Shown: in pieces, positions 43,225 through 52,695 of the stretch
Position numbering within the stretch: the first letter of the stretch is position 1
Layout of the letters: each line of letters starts with the position of its first letter
Source: Paenibacillus_E qinlingensis_A
GTDB taxonomy: Bacteria; Bacillota; Bacilli; Paenibacillales; NBRC-103111
Direction: 5' to 3'
NCBI RefSeq assembly: GCF_031455095.1
Contig: NZ_JAVDSB010000005.1
Coordinates: forward strand, 62,001 to 126,000
DNA length: 64,000 bases
The notes under the pieces: model-generated
Database searches by the model: none
Told to the model about the DNA's origin: nothing
What the model saw: the letters and a program-made list of their open reading frames with translations, nothing else
Translations under genes and position numbers: made by a program

Positions 43225-45585
43225 GTGAAGCTTCGATTATTTTGGCCGAAAAGAAAGAGTATTGTATTTACTTGGTTATTATCGTACAGCGCGGTATTAT
43301 TCGTGCCAATGCTGATGAGTATTCTCATTTACTCGCAGTCTAGTCATGTACTAAAAAGCGAAATTCATCGTGCGAACGATTCCTTACTCAAACAAGTCCG
43401 TTATACGATCGACACACAGTTCGATTTGATGAAACGGTTAAATATGGAAATTACTTGGAATACAAAGCTTCAAAGTTTAATGTACACGAATATACAAACG
43501 AATGATGATCAATATCTAGCTTTTCAGCTGGTAAAAGAGTTTCGGATGTATCAAACCTCCTATGCGACAATCGATGAATTCTATGTGACTTGGGATCAGG
43601 AAGCTGCAATTCTTCGCCCGGGCAATATGCGCGATCTGCAAACAGCGTTTGATACGATCCACAATACAGGTACCCTCCGATATGAACAATGGTTGAATAC
43701 GATTCATCAAGCAACGAATAACCAGTTCCTGATCCTTCCCCGCGTAGATGCAGGTCCTTCTTCCTCTTCCATCGCGTACATCACACACTTGCCTAAGGAT
43801 TTGAATGGGAAACAAACAGGCACAGTCGTTGTGATGGCCGATATGGAACGGTTCGAGAAGGCAATCGAAAGCATTTCAGGGTTTAGCGGGGGACAAATCG
43901 TCATCCTTAATCATGACAATCAAGTTCTACTTTCCAATGTGCCTGTGACGGTGAATAAGAATCTCATTTTGGAGGAACTGCAGGATGAGGATAATGTTAC
44001 GTACAAGCCTTCGCAGGATGGAGAATCAGAGCTTTTCTATATTCAATCTGCTGTGTCTGATCTGAAATATGTACTGATCATTCCAAGTCGCATCTATTGG
44101 GAAAAAGCGGAGTATGTCCGCAAATTTACTTATATCAGCATACTGATCAGCCTATTTGGTGCAGCGGTGCTGACCTGGTTCTTTCTGCGCCGTAATTACT
44201 CACCGATCCAACGTTTGGTTCAATCAATTTCCGATAAAAATGCGTTCGAGGAACGCGTAGATGGGAATGAGCTGCATTTCATTCAGAAAATGATCTCGCA
44301 TACCCGGGATGAGAAGGATCAAATCGCACTGCAGCTGCAATCTCACCATCATGTACTCCGTTCGAATATGTTAAATCGGCTGTTGAAGGGGAGAATCGAT
44401 TCACTCGTTTCGTACGAGGAAGCTTTCAAAACTTTTCATATGGATGTAATTTCGAATCATTTCGCGGTCATTCTGTTTGCGGTTGAGAATTCCGATAGCA
44501 TATCTACGAATTTACCTGGTATGGATATCAGCGAACGCCGTAAATTGATGCAATTCATTATCACGAATGTCGTTGAAGAGCTCGTTGGCCATCGTCAACA
44601 TGCAGGTTATGTGGCCGAGATCGATGACATGATGGTGTGTTTGGTGAACTTTGCAGAGACGGATGCAGCCGAGCGGAAGGTTGATCTGGATTGGATTGCG
44701 GCAGAAGCACAGCGGTTCCTAACGCGCTTCCATATGGATTTAACAATCTCAATCAGCGGTGTTCACCCTGCATTGGTAGGCGTTGCTGAAGCGTATAGTG
44801 AAGCACTGGATGCGATGGAGTATAAGATGGTTAGAGGCAAAAGAGAGATCATCACCTACGATGAGATTCGTATTGATACGGCCGATAAGCTGCAGATGGG
44901 CTATTATTATCCACTCCAAGTGGAGCAGCAAATTATTAATCTCATCAAAACGGGAGATTTTGATCAAGCCTCGGCTAGCATGAACGAGATTATGGGTCGC
45001 AACTTCGATAAGCCGCTGGTGTCGCTTACCTTGGCGAGATGCCTCATTTTTAACCTCGTGGGTACGATGGTGAAAGCGATGAATGAGCTTGGGGACGGAA
45101 CAACGCAACCCTGGTTAGGGGACAACCCCCTATGGATGGATAAAATTATTGCGTGCGACACCATCCTCGAGATGCAGCAAGAGCTGCAGCTGCTCCTCGG
45201 AGAGGTGTGTGCGTTTGCTGGTTCTAAGATAGAAGCCAACCAGACGAAGGAACGCACGGAAACCTTGCGTGAATTAATCGCTAAAGTTACGCAATATATT
45301 GAGGAGCAGTATCAAGACGCTAATTTGAACGTGAATACGATTGGTGAGAACTTTGCCTTAAGAGGCAGCTATGTATCCAAATTGTTCAAAGATCAGACGG
45401 GTGAAGGTTTGCTCGATTACATTACGAAATACCGGATAGGGCAAGCGAAGAAGATGATCAGCTACAAGCAAGATTCGATCTCGGAGATTGCGAGGTTAGT
45501 TGGTTATAATGAAGTGGCAACCTTTATACGTGTTTTTAAGAAATACGAAGGAATAACTCCTGGGAAATATAAAGAAATGAACTGA
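43225..45585 (+). CDS. membrane-bound Cache-type AraC family regulator
   Basis: 786 residues, with the same layout as the regulator at 19101: membrane helix at about 12-33, extracytoplasmic sensor to about 295, second helix about 297-318, cytoplasmic linker, and a C-terminal AraC domain (VNTIGENFALRGSYVSKLFK, ISEIARLVGYNEVATFIRVF). The start is a GTG with GGGAGGAG upstream. A consensus TATAAT at 43158 with no good -35 suggests its own promoter. Placed between the permeases and a second binding protein, it probably senses the sugar carried by this system. Confidence 0.88.
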   Translation: MKLRLFWPKRKSIVFTWLLSYSAVLFVPMLMSILIYSQSSHVLKSEIHRANDSLLKQVRYTIDTQFDLMKRLNMEITWNTKLQSLMYTNIQTNDDQYLAFQLVKEFRMYQTSYATIDEFYVTWDQEAAILRPGNMRDLQTAFDTIHNTGTLRYEQWLNTIHQATNNQFLILPRVDAGPSSSSIAYITHLPKDLNGKQTGTVVVMADMERFEKAIESISGFSGGQIVILNHDNQVLLSNVPVTVNKNLILEELQDEDNVTYKPSQDGESELFYIQSAVSDLKYVLIIPSRIYWEKAEYVRKFTYISILISLFGAAVLTWFFLRRNYSPIQRLVQSISDKNAFEERVDGNELHFIQKMISHTRDEKDQIALQLQSHHHVLRSNMLNRLLKGRIDSLVSYEEAFKTFHMDVISNHFAVILFAVENSDSISTNLPGMDISERRKLMQFIITNVVEELVGHRQHAGYVAEIDDMMVCLVNFAETDAAERKVDLDWIAAEAQRFLTRFHMDLTISISGVHPALVGVAEAYSEALDAMEYKMVRGKREIITYDEIRIDTADKLQMGYYYPLQVEQQIINLIKTGDFDQASASMNEIMGRNFDKPLVSLTLARCLIFNLVGTMVKAMNELGDGTTQPWLGDNPLWMDKIIACDTILEMQQELQLLLGEVCAFAGSKIEANQTKERTETLRELIAKVTQYIEEQYQDANLNVNTIGENFALRGSYVSKLFKDQTGEGLLDYITKYRIGQAKKMISYKQDSISEIARLVGYNEVATFIRVFKKYEGITPGKYKEMN

Positions 45586-45618
45586 TGATTGCAAGATGAC
45601 ATGCTGGGAGGGAACGGA

Positions 45619-47244
45619 ATGAGCAGACGAGCTAGCAACAAGGCATTATTACTTCTATGTATGTTCACCATGGGACTCACGGCATGCTCTTCAGTGAGTC
45701 CGACGAATTTGACGACACCGTCAGGGCAACCAACAACGGCGACTACAAATAAGGAGCCGTCTGTGCCAGCAACCACTAAACTGACCTATTGGTCAGAGTT
45801 GAATGGGAATGCCGCCAGTGTGAAAACCAAATTCAAAGATATTCCCTTTTTTCAAGAGTGGCAGAAGCGGACAGGGGTCCAGCTTTCCTTCATACAGCCG
45901 TCGGCCAATCAAGCTAAGGAAGCGATGAATGTCTTACTAGCCTCCGGCGATTTGCCTGATATGATGGAGTTCGAATGGGATAGCTTCCCTGGTGGACCTG
46001 AAAAGGCGATCAAGGATGGGTATATTTTGAGGCTGAATGAGGTCATTGATAAGTATGCGCCTAATCTAAAGAAGTACTTAAATGAGCATCCAGACATCGA
46101 TAAGCAAATCCGGACAGAGGACGGCAGCTATTACGTGTTCCCCTTTATTCGTGGTGACGATAAGCTTCGTACCTATCAAGGGCCGATTATCCGGAAGGAT
46201 TGGCTGAATGAGCTCGGGCTTGAGGTACCAACGACGATAGAAGAATGGCATACGGTGCTCAAGGCGTTCAAGGAAAAGAAGGGAGTTGCCGCACCTTTAA
46301 CTTTCCTAGGCGTGCCGAATCCGTTGTTTGGGATTGAGGGTGGCGCTTTTGTCGGGGCTTATGGAATTCGCAAAGGGTTCTACCTGGATCAGGGTGAGGT
46401 TAAGTATGGACCAATGGAGAAGGGCTATCAGGATTTCTTAGCTACTTTCCGAGCGTGGTATAAGGAAGGTTTAATTGATAAAAACATCGCTTCCGTGGAT
46501 ACCAAAACGATGGATTCCAATATGGTAACAGGGCGCAGCGGGGCAACGATCTGGAATGCGGGGGCTGGTATTGGGAAGTGGCAGCCACTGGTCGAAGAGA
46601 AAAACAAGTCGGCTTTGTTTGCAGCAACCCCATACCCCGTACTTCAGAAAGGGGATAAGCCGAAATTTGGGCAAAAAAGTTATGATTATGTCGGGACTGG
46701 TGGCGTAGCGATTTCAAGTAATAGTCAACATGCAGCAGAGGCTGCTAAGTTACTTGATTACGGTTATAGCGACGAAGGACATATGCTCTTTAATTTTGGC
46801 ATAGAGGGAACGAGCTACACGTTGAAAGACGGTTATCCAACGTACACAGATTGGATCTTGCGAAATCCAGATAAGTTAGCACCCTCACAAGCCTTGTCGA
46901 TGTATACGAGAGCAAGCTATTTCGGACCGTTTGTTCAGGATGTTCGGTATGTGGAGCAATATTACACGCTGCCTGAGCAAAGGAATGCGATTGGTATTTG
47001 GGCAGATACGCAAGTTGAATCGTACACCCTGCCGCAAACGCCAAAGACAGAGCTGGAGAGTGCTGAGTTTTCATCAATTATGATGGATGTGATGACACTT
47101 GTTGATGAAATGTCTCTGAAGATTATTCTCGGTGTTGAGCCGCTAGAGGCATTTGATAGCTACGTTAGTAAGATGAAAGCATCCAAAATTGATAGAGCTA
47201 TCGAGATCCAGAAGTTAGCCTTACATCGGTATGAGAAGCGTTGA
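45619..47244 (+). CDS. extracellular sugar-binding lipoprotein 2 of the second ABC system
   Basis: About 541 residues. Lipobox GLTA-C (C23), Thr/Pro linker, then the same domain as the protein at 39535, with long shared stretches such as IPFFQEWQKRTG, FPGGPEKAIKDGYIL, IDKYAPNLKKYL and LKAFKEKKGVAAPL. GGGAGGG precedes the ATG at 45619. It is a paralogue produced by duplication. It could bind a related sugar, or act as the receptor read by the adjacent Cache regulator. Confidence 0.9.
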   Translation: MSRRASNKALLLLCMFTMGLTACSSVSPTNLTTPSGQPTTATTNKEPSVPATTKLTYWSELNGNAASVKTKFKDIPFFQEWQKRTGVQLSFIQPSANQAKEAMNVLLASGDLPDMMEFEWDSFPGGPEKAIKDGYILRLNEVIDKYAPNLKKYLNEHPDIDKQIRTEDGSYYVFPFIRGDDKLRTYQGPIIRKDWLNELGLEVPTTIEEWHTVLKAFKEKKGVAAPLTFLGVPNPLFGIEGGAFVGAYGIRKGFYLDQGEVKYGPMEKGYQDFLATFRAWYKEGLIDKNIASVDTKTMDSNMVTGRSGATIWNAGAGIGKWQPLVEEKNKSALFAATPYPVLQKGDKPKFGQKSYDYVGTGGVAISSNSQHAAEAAKLLDYGYSDEGHMLFNFGIEGTSYTLKDGYPTYTDWILRNPDKLAPSQALSMYTRASYFGPFVQDVRYVEQYYTLPEQRNAIGIWADTQVESYTLPQTPKTELESAEFSSIMMDVMTLVDEMSLKIILGVEPLEAFDSYVSKMKASKIDRAIEIQKLALHRYEKR

Positions 47245-47259
47245 GCGCTTCTCTTTTTT
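47233..47259 (+). terminator. terminator overlapping the end of the binding-protein gene
   Basis: GAGAAGCG pairs with CGCTTCTC around TTGAG, then six T. The stem includes the last codons and the TGA stop. Confidence 0.8.
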
Positions 47260-47343
47260 ATTGCACAGAATAATTCATTAATTTTCCATTATCATGTAAA
47301 ATAGTAAGCGCAATCAAATTCGTGATGAAAGGTAGGCTCATGA

Positions 47344-48249
47344 ATGACATACCCTCTAGTTGTTGAACAGGTATCGAAGCAGTACGGAGATAAAACAGCT
47401 GTGAATCGAATTGGGCTGCGTGTGAAGCAGGGAGAAATATATGGCTTATTAGGCGCGAATGGGGCCGGCAAAACGACAACGATGCGGATGGTACTCGGTC
47501 TTATTTATCCAGATGAAGGTAATATTAGGTGGAATGGGCAAGGCTATCGGGAAGAGCTCCGCAGCTTGATGGGCTATTTACCGGAGGAGCGCGGCTTATA
47601 TCCAAAAGTGAAAATTAGTGAGCAGATTTTATACTTAGCTGAGCTTCGAGGAATGAAGCGTCGTGAGGCAGATCGCAGCTTGAAGATGTGGTTGGAACAG
47701 TTTGAGGTTCCTGACTATTACAACCGTAAGGTTGAGGAGTTGTCCAAGGGAAACCAGCAGAAAATTCAATTCATTGCGGCGGTTATTCACAATCCGGAGA
47801 TTCTTATTCTGGACGAAGCGTTTAGCGGACTGGATCCCGTGAATGTCGAGCTGCTGAAGAAAACGGTGAAAAGTCTCCGTGATGAGGGGAGAACAATTTT
47901 ATTTTCCAGCCATCGGATGGAGCATGTAGAGGAGCTTTGTGAGAATATTTGTATGCTGCATCGCTCAAACACCATTCTGCAAGGCAATTTGAAGGAGATT
48001 AAAGCGAGCTTTCCGAAGGAAAGAGTGGTACTAGAGACAACTACTAATATTAATGGATTAGAGAGGCTTGAAGGCGTCACATCGGTGAACCAAGGGCTCC
48101 ATGGGTACGAGCTTCGCATTGCGCAGCCCGAATCCGCACAGCGTATTTTGCAATATGCCATGGAACATTCCACTGTGCAGCGTTTTCAAGTCATGGAGCC
48201 AACCTTGAATGAAATTTTTATCCAGAAGGTGGGAAGCCAGCATGAATAG
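47344..48249 (+). CDS. ABC transporter ATP-binding protein (NatA-like)
   Basis: 301 residues. Walker A GANGAGKTT, signature LSKGNQQKI (in place of LSGGQ, usual in this group), Walker B EILILDEAFSGLDP, then SHRMEHVEELC. The C-terminal 80 residues form the DUF4162-like extension of Na+/drug exporters. The ribosome site is weak. Its last codons overlap the start of the permease gene. Confidence 0.88.
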   Translation: MTYPLVVEQVSKQYGDKTAVNRIGLRVKQGEIYGLLGANGAGKTTTMRMVLGLIYPDEGNIRWNGQGYREELRSLMGYLPEERGLYPKVKISEQILYLAELRGMKRREADRSLKMWLEQFEVPDYYNRKVEELSKGNQQKIQFIAAVIHNPEILILDEAFSGLDPVNVELLKKTVKSLRDEGRTILFSSHRMEHVEELCENICMLHRSNTILQGNLKEIKASFPKERVVLETTTNINGLERLEGVTSVNQGLHGYELRIAQPESAQRILQYAMEHSTVQRFQVMEPTLNEIFIQKVGSQHE

Positions 48250-49519
48250 TATCTGGACCGTCATTAAATTTACCTACATGTCTCGCTTTCGAATCAAATC
48301 GTTTCAAGTGATGACGCTAATCTTGCTAATCCTGGTATCGCTTTTGATTCATCTTCCCACCATCATCAAACAATTCGATTCCGATGAAGCGACGAAAATA
48401 GGAATCTTTGGCACGCAGCAAGCGGTTGTGGCATCTAAACTGGGAGCCTTCTTTAAGAATCAACCGAATGCAGAGATACTAATTGTACCCCTTTCCGATC
48501 AGGGCAGTGTAGAGGCTAATGAGGCATATGGGAAGCAGCAAATGGCGGATAAGAAAATCAAGGGATACTTAGCGTTCACGGAGGGGAAACAAGGCGGATT
48601 CCCGAAGGTGATCTATAATTCCACAGGAACGATGGATTCGCCTAAAAATAAGCTGCAAACCGCGCTTCAGCTAATTAAGACGGATATCGTGCTGCAAGGA
48701 GCTGGTGTGCCAGATTCACTAAAAACGGATATCCAAACGCCAGTGTCCTTGGAAACCGTGCAAATTTCCACATCGGATCAAGCTGCTGTGGGCAAAACAG
48801 AGTCCCAAATGAGGTTGTCCTACATGTTGGTGTATATCCTACTCTTCATGCTTTACATGGGAGCCATTGGATTCGGCAATCTCGTTGCAACGGAAATCAC
48901 AGCGGAGAAAAGCACGCGCGTTATGGAATTGCTTATTACAAGCGTGTCACCGCTGAAGCAGATGTTCGGTAAAATCATTGGCATTTGTTTGCTGGCGCTA
49001 TCGCAAATTGCCGCTTTGATAGCTGTTGGGTTTATAAATATTCAGTTGAGTGATGCGTCGGCGATTAAGGATATGAATCTCAGTTGGAGCGATTTAGAAA
49101 TATCCGTGCTCGTCTATTTCTTAATTTTCTACTTACTTGGCTTTTTCATCTATGCGACGATCTTCGCGGCGGTAGGTTCGCTTGTCAGTCGCACGGAGGA
49201 TGTAGGGCCTGCCATTATGCCAGTTACCTACATCATCGTCGCGGCTTTCATGATCGCGATCTTCGGACTGAATCATCCGAATGCCCCATTCGTGGTGACG
49301 ATGTCGTTCGTGCCATTCTTCTCGCCGATGATTATGTTCTTGCGGATTGGCATGACCTCTCTGCCGTTCTGGCAGATTGCCCTGTCAATAGCCATCCAGT
49401 TGCTGTCCATTGGTGCGATGGCTTGGCTTGCGGCGAAGATTTACCGCACTGGCGTGCTGATGTACGGCAAGCGGCCTAGCTTGAAGGAGCTGCGCAAGGC
49501 GATGCGGGCGTATCGGTAG
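48242..49519 (+). CDS. ABC transporter permease (NatB-like, ABC-2 type)
   Basis: About 425 residues. One N-terminal helix, an extracellular domain of about 140 residues, then a cluster of five to six helices with LVATEITAEKSTRVMELLIT, the conserved ABC-2 segment. Partner of the NatA-like ATPase in an exporter of Na+ or a toxic compound. The ATG at 48242 overlaps the ATPase stop by eight bases. Confidence 0.88.
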   Translation: MNSIWTVIKFTYMSRFRIKSFQVMTLILLILVSLLIHLPTIIKQFDSDEATKIGIFGTQQAVVASKLGAFFKNQPNAEILIVPLSDQGSVEANEAYGKQQMADKKIKGYLAFTEGKQGGFPKVIYNSTGTMDSPKNKLQTALQLIKTDIVLQGAGVPDSLKTDIQTPVSLETVQISTSDQAAVGKTESQMRLSYMLVYILLFMLYMGAIGFGNLVATEITAEKSTRVMELLITSVSPLKQMFGKIIGICLLALSQIAALIAVGFINIQLSDASAIKDMNLSWSDLEISVLVYFLIFYLLGFFIYATIFAAVGSLVSRTEDVGPAIMPVTYIIVAAFMIAIFGLNHPNAPFVVTMSFVPFFSPMIMFLRIGMTSLPFWQIALSIAIQLLSIGAMAWLAAKIYRTGVLMYGKRPSLKELRKAMRAYR

Positions 49520-49569
49520 ATAGGCTTGGCCAAGTATATGGGGACACACCGTTGAGGCGGTTTCCAATT

Positions 49570-49619
49570 CAACAAAAGGCATTTCGACACTTTACAGGTG
49601 TTGAAATGCCTCTTTGTTG
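49570..49619. terminator. long hairpin, bidirectional terminator
   Basis: CAACAAA-GGCATTTC-ACAC pairs with GGTGT-GAAATGCC-TTTGTTG around about six bases. It lies between the exporter operon and the convergent Cse60-like gene. Confidence 0.7.
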
Positions 49620-49662
49620 TGCGACAAGATTAGCAGCCTCTATCTTCGTGTAAACAACTCGT

Positions 49663-49863
49663 TTACTTAGGATTACTTTCTCCCGATTTATAAACTACAA
49701 GGATTGCACTACGTTGAAAACCCACGCCGCTTGGGGATGACTTCAAGATGGATCCATAGCAAACATTAACAATTTGTTCATCTTTCAATTCGGCTAGAAA
49801 CTGATTAGCTCTTGTCTCCGCATAAGACGCATCCGTATCTAAAAACTCCTTTACCTGAATCAC
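49663..49863 (-). CDS. Cse60-like small sporulation protein
   Basis: 66 residues from a GTG start at 49863, with GGGAGGA seven bases upstream; the open frame runs on to 49902 but without a site. MIQVKEFLDTDASYAETRAN, FLAELKDEQIVNVCYGSI and AILVVYK match the pattern of Cse60, a small sporulation protein controlled by sigma-E in Bacillus. Identification rests on this pattern alone. Confidence 0.65.
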   Translation of the reverse strand: MIQVKEFLDTDASYAETRANQFLAELKDEQIVNVCYGSILKSSPSGVGFQRSAILVVYKSGESNPK

Positions 49864-50359
49864 TTCAAATTCCTCCCTAAATGGATTGATGAGTATGTAC
49901 AACAGATATTACAGAAGGCTTCACCTAATAGGTGTCAAATTGAACGATGGGTTCAATAGGGTGAAGACGTTTGGAAACAGATGATCGGCACTGCTGATCA
50001 GATAACTGGATTTTTGCTGTTATTGTGCCCGAAAGTAAGGGGAAATAATGAATAACTGTGTTTTATACAGTTAATTTCAGGGTTTTCTCGCGAATGGGCC
50101 CGTATCGGTCAAATAACTGGATATTTGAGACTGTCGATTAATGAATCGAGGCTTAATAAACATGCAACTTAGTGAATTCTTATAAAAATTGTTAGATTCA
50201 GAGGAAGATGTCTCTCCTTACAAAGGTTCGGTCACATGCGATTTTAAATAAAGGTGTGGCATAACGTTATTTGCTACATATGCAAGTTCTGTGAAAATAT
50301 AGCATTACGAAATAACGCTATTTCGACCAAATAGAGTGGAATTTATCCATTTAGAGTGA

Positions 50360-50384
50360 AATAACGCTATTTTATAGCGTTATT
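50360..50384. repeat. ATAACGCTATT inverted repeat
   Basis: AATAACGCTA and TAGCGTTATT are exact complements over 10 bp with a five-base loop. Two related words lie at about 50264-50275 and 50310-50325, so this is a small local cluster. Confidence 0.65.
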
Positions 50385-50592
50385 CTTCCATATTCTCTAC
50401 TAAACTAATAAATAAGATGTTTTCATAAAGCTATTCTGCGAACGAGGTTCATCTCTATGTCATGGAAGCGATAAGTTATCTCGAGTTGCAAAAGTTCCCC
50501 GTTGTTTCTCTAAATTTTAAATGATGCATATGATTATTCAAGATAAACAGTTAATTGACAGTCTCTGTTATACAGCTATTCTCCCACAACAA

Positions 50593-50615
50593 GGTCACCG
50601 CCTGTCGCGGTGACC
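50593..50615. repeat. perfect GC-rich hairpin
   Basis: GGTCACCGC and GCGGTGACC pair exactly around CTGTC. There is no T-tract on either side. Downstream of the AIM24 terminator on the minus strand. Confidence 0.6.
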
Positions 50616-50657
50616 TCCACAACCTGTCGCGCCCTTGCTCGCCGCGCAACAAACCAA

Positions 50658-50693
50658 AGAAGCATGCAAGACGTAACCGTCTTACATGCTTCT
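50658..50693 (-). terminator. terminator of the AIM24-family gene
   Basis: AGAAGCATG-AAGACG pairs with CGTCTT-CATGCTTCT, with T-rich sequence after it on the minus strand. Confidence 0.65.
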
Positions 50694-50707
50694 ATGTCAT
50701 TGCTGCC

Positions 50708-51385
50708 CTATCTACCCGGCAGCAGCTGTTTGATCCAACCGCCGAAGCTCTTCGGATTCCGCGTTTGGATGAGCACGACGCCTTCGCCACGGAATCGGCA
50801 GACGACGCCCTCGCCGCTTGTAAGGCTGGAAATCCAGCCTTTCGACGCTTTTTCAATCGTATAAGGCGTATAATCCGGCCAGGCAACCAGATGCCCGTTA
50901 TCGATAATAACCTCTTGGCCCGGAGCCAAGTTAATCGCATGGATCGCGCCGTAGGAGGAGAGGAACACGGTGCCTCGACCGCTAATTTCGACGATGAAGA
51001 AGCCTTCGCCGGACATGAAGCCGCTCGCTAGATTCTGCATCTTGGTGTTCACCTGAATGCCCGAAGTACCGGCAAGGAAGCCATCCTTTTGGACAAAAAG
51101 CTTGTAGGTACCATCTAATTCAACGGCTTCAATATCACCGATAACAGCAGGTGCTAGGAGCACCTCGCCGGATCCTCGGCTAGGACTCAATTCCTGGAAG
51201 AAGAAGCTTTCGCCGCTGAGCATCCGTCCAAGACCGCGCATAATGCCACCGTCTGCTGTTCCTTTAAGTTCAATATTCGGGGACATGGAGACCATCGCGC
51301 CGGACTCGGCTTTAATGTTCTCACCAGCTTCAAGCTGCACGCGCAGCATCGGAAATGCGCCTTTATATAAGATTTCGTGTTTCAT
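50708..51385 (-). CDS. AIM24 / TIGR00266 family protein
   Basis: 225 residues, mostly beta strands, with the TIGR00266 pattern: FPMLRVQLEAGENIKAESGA, the glycine-rich GGIMRGLGRMLSGESFF, GEVLLAPAVIGDIEAVEL, and GEGFFIVEISGRGTVFL. Bacterial members are cytosolic and of unknown role; the yeast relative is mitochondrial. Stands alone. Confidence 0.85.
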   Translation of the reverse strand: MKHEILYKGAFPMLRVQLEAGENIKAESGAMVSMSPNIELKGTADGGIMRGLGRMLSGESFFFQELSPSRGSGEVLLAPAVIGDIEAVELDGTYKLFVQKDGFLAGTSGIQVNTKMQNLASGFMSGEGFFIVEISGRGTVFLSSYGAIHAINLAPGQEVIIDNGHLVAWPDYTPYTIEKASKGWISSLTSGEGVVCRFRGEGVVLIQTRNPKSFGGWIKQLLPGR

Positions 51386-51435
51386 CGGTATCCTCCATTT
51401 AATTAGTTGTAGATTATCCTAATTTCCTTATATTT

Positions 51436-52635
51436 CTACGCGGTTTTGGGCTGTGTGGTTGCATCCAAGCTGCGATTCGCATACACGAACACGGCACAGA
51501 TTAGCAATATACTCATCGTTACAAAGAACACAGAAGTGAAGCCGTATTCCGCTGCCAGATGACTGCCGAGCAAGGGGCCAATGAGATTCCCAAGGAACAG
51601 CGATGACGTATTGAAGCCATAAGCGGTGCCTTGAATCTCAGGTGCTGCAAGCTTCATGACTAAAGCATTCAGGGAAGGAATCATCCCGCCGATGAACAGT
51701 CCGAGCAGGAATCTGCCGACGAGCAGCGTCGTAATATTGGTGGCAAAAGCCTGCGGAATGAAAGCGACAGCCGCCATCGTGAGGGCAATGACCAGCGTCA
51801 TGCGCTGCCCGATTCGGTCACCTAACCGACCCAAGGTCGGAGCTCCGAATAGATTGGCGATACCCGTAATTGCGACGATAAGCCCGGCGAAAAAGGCCAA
51901 GTGCGCCCCCGTGTATAAGGTTTTGGCATATACCGTTACAATCGGCTCGATACTCATCATACCAATTTGTGTGATTAGTGATGCGGCGAACACAGGCAGC
52001 AAGGGGCGGAATAAGCGCCACGGTGTCCGCTGTCGTATCTTTTTCGCGGTGACAGGCTTTCGCTCCTCCTTGATGAACAGCATGACGATAAGGCTGGCGC
52101 ATAGCATGAGCCCTCCTGTGAAGAAGAACACGTGGTGGTAGCCCAGAAAGCTGGCTAGTACGCCGCCGATTAAAGGGCCGATGAGTGTGCCTGCGATAGC
52201 GCCTGTTTGCAAGGTGCCAAGCGACTTACCCGAATGTTCTCGGGGGGTCAGTGAGGCTTGCAAGGAAACTGCCATGGAGATGAAGCCGGAGAAGAAGCCA
52301 TTTAATAATCTCAGCGACAGCAGCTGCCAGGGCGATGTAACAATGCCCATGAGGGCGGTGACGATAGCCATTCCGAAGCCGGCGCGCAGCAGCATGATTT
52401 TGCGCCCGCGTCGATCGGCAATGGCTCCCCATAGTGGCTGGGTCAAAAAGGAAGTGATGAATTGGGCAGCCACGATCCAGCCTGTCCAACGGACAATATC
52501 ATCTAAGTCGTGAACCCCTAACTCCCCGATGTAGAGAGGTAAGAACGGAAGAACTAGATTCATGCCACATGTAATGGAGAAGTTCGCGCCCCAAAGTATC
52601 CATAATGACTTTTTCCAATGTAAGGGGGTTGCCAT
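51436..52635 (-). CDS. MFS multidrug-type efflux transporter
   Basis: 399 residues, 12 membrane helices. Motif A is GAIADRRGRKIMLLR between helices 2 and 3, with a second copy GRLGDRIGQRMTLV in the C-terminal half. FSGFISMAVSLQASLTPREH is typical of DHA1 drug:H+ antiporters (Bmr/tetracycline-like). AAGGAG lies nine bases before the ATG. Substrate unknown. Confidence 0.87.
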   Translation of the reverse strand: MATPLHWKKSLWILWGANFSITCGMNLVLPFLPLYIGELGVHDLDDIVRWTGWIVAAQFITSFLTQPLWGAIADRRGRKIMLLRAGFGMAIVTALMGIVTSPWQLLSLRLLNGFFSGFISMAVSLQASLTPREHSGKSLGTLQTGAIAGTLIGPLIGGVLASFLGYHHVFFFTGGLMLCASLIVMLFIKEERKPVTAKKIRQRTPWRLFRPLLPVFAASLITQIGMMSIEPIVTVYAKTLYTGAHLAFFAGLIVAITGIANLFGAPTLGRLGDRIGQRMTLVIALTMAAVAFIPQAFATNITTLLVGRFLLGLFIGGMIPSLNALVMKLAAPEIQGTAYGFNTSSLFLGNLIGPLLGSHLAAEYGFTSVFFVTMSILLICAVFVYANRSLDATTQPKTA

Positions 52636-52695
52636 GACGTGGACTCCTTATCCTTTTTTTCTCAGTATAGCATAAATGGCTCGATCCCCAAGTAT

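Larger units (their letters stand above)
49864..50707. other. long intergenic region with several repeat types
   Basis: No gene found in about 840 bases. It holds AATAACTGGAT words (50001-50010, 50112-50121), a TAACTGT/ACAGTTA hairpin (50053-50073), three ATAACG(C/T)TATTT words and a hairpin (50264-50384), a perfect GGTCACCGC hairpin (50593-50615), and the terminator of the AIM24 gene (50658-50693). Confidence 0.6.

Noticed and set aside
39535..47244. Composite transposon explaining the duplicated binding proteins
   Set aside because: No transposase or terminal inverted repeats were seen around the duplicated genes; simple duplication is enough.
49864..50707. CRISPR array suspected from repeated words
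   Set aside because: Repeats are short, inverted and unevenly spaced; there are no uniform spacers and no cas genes.
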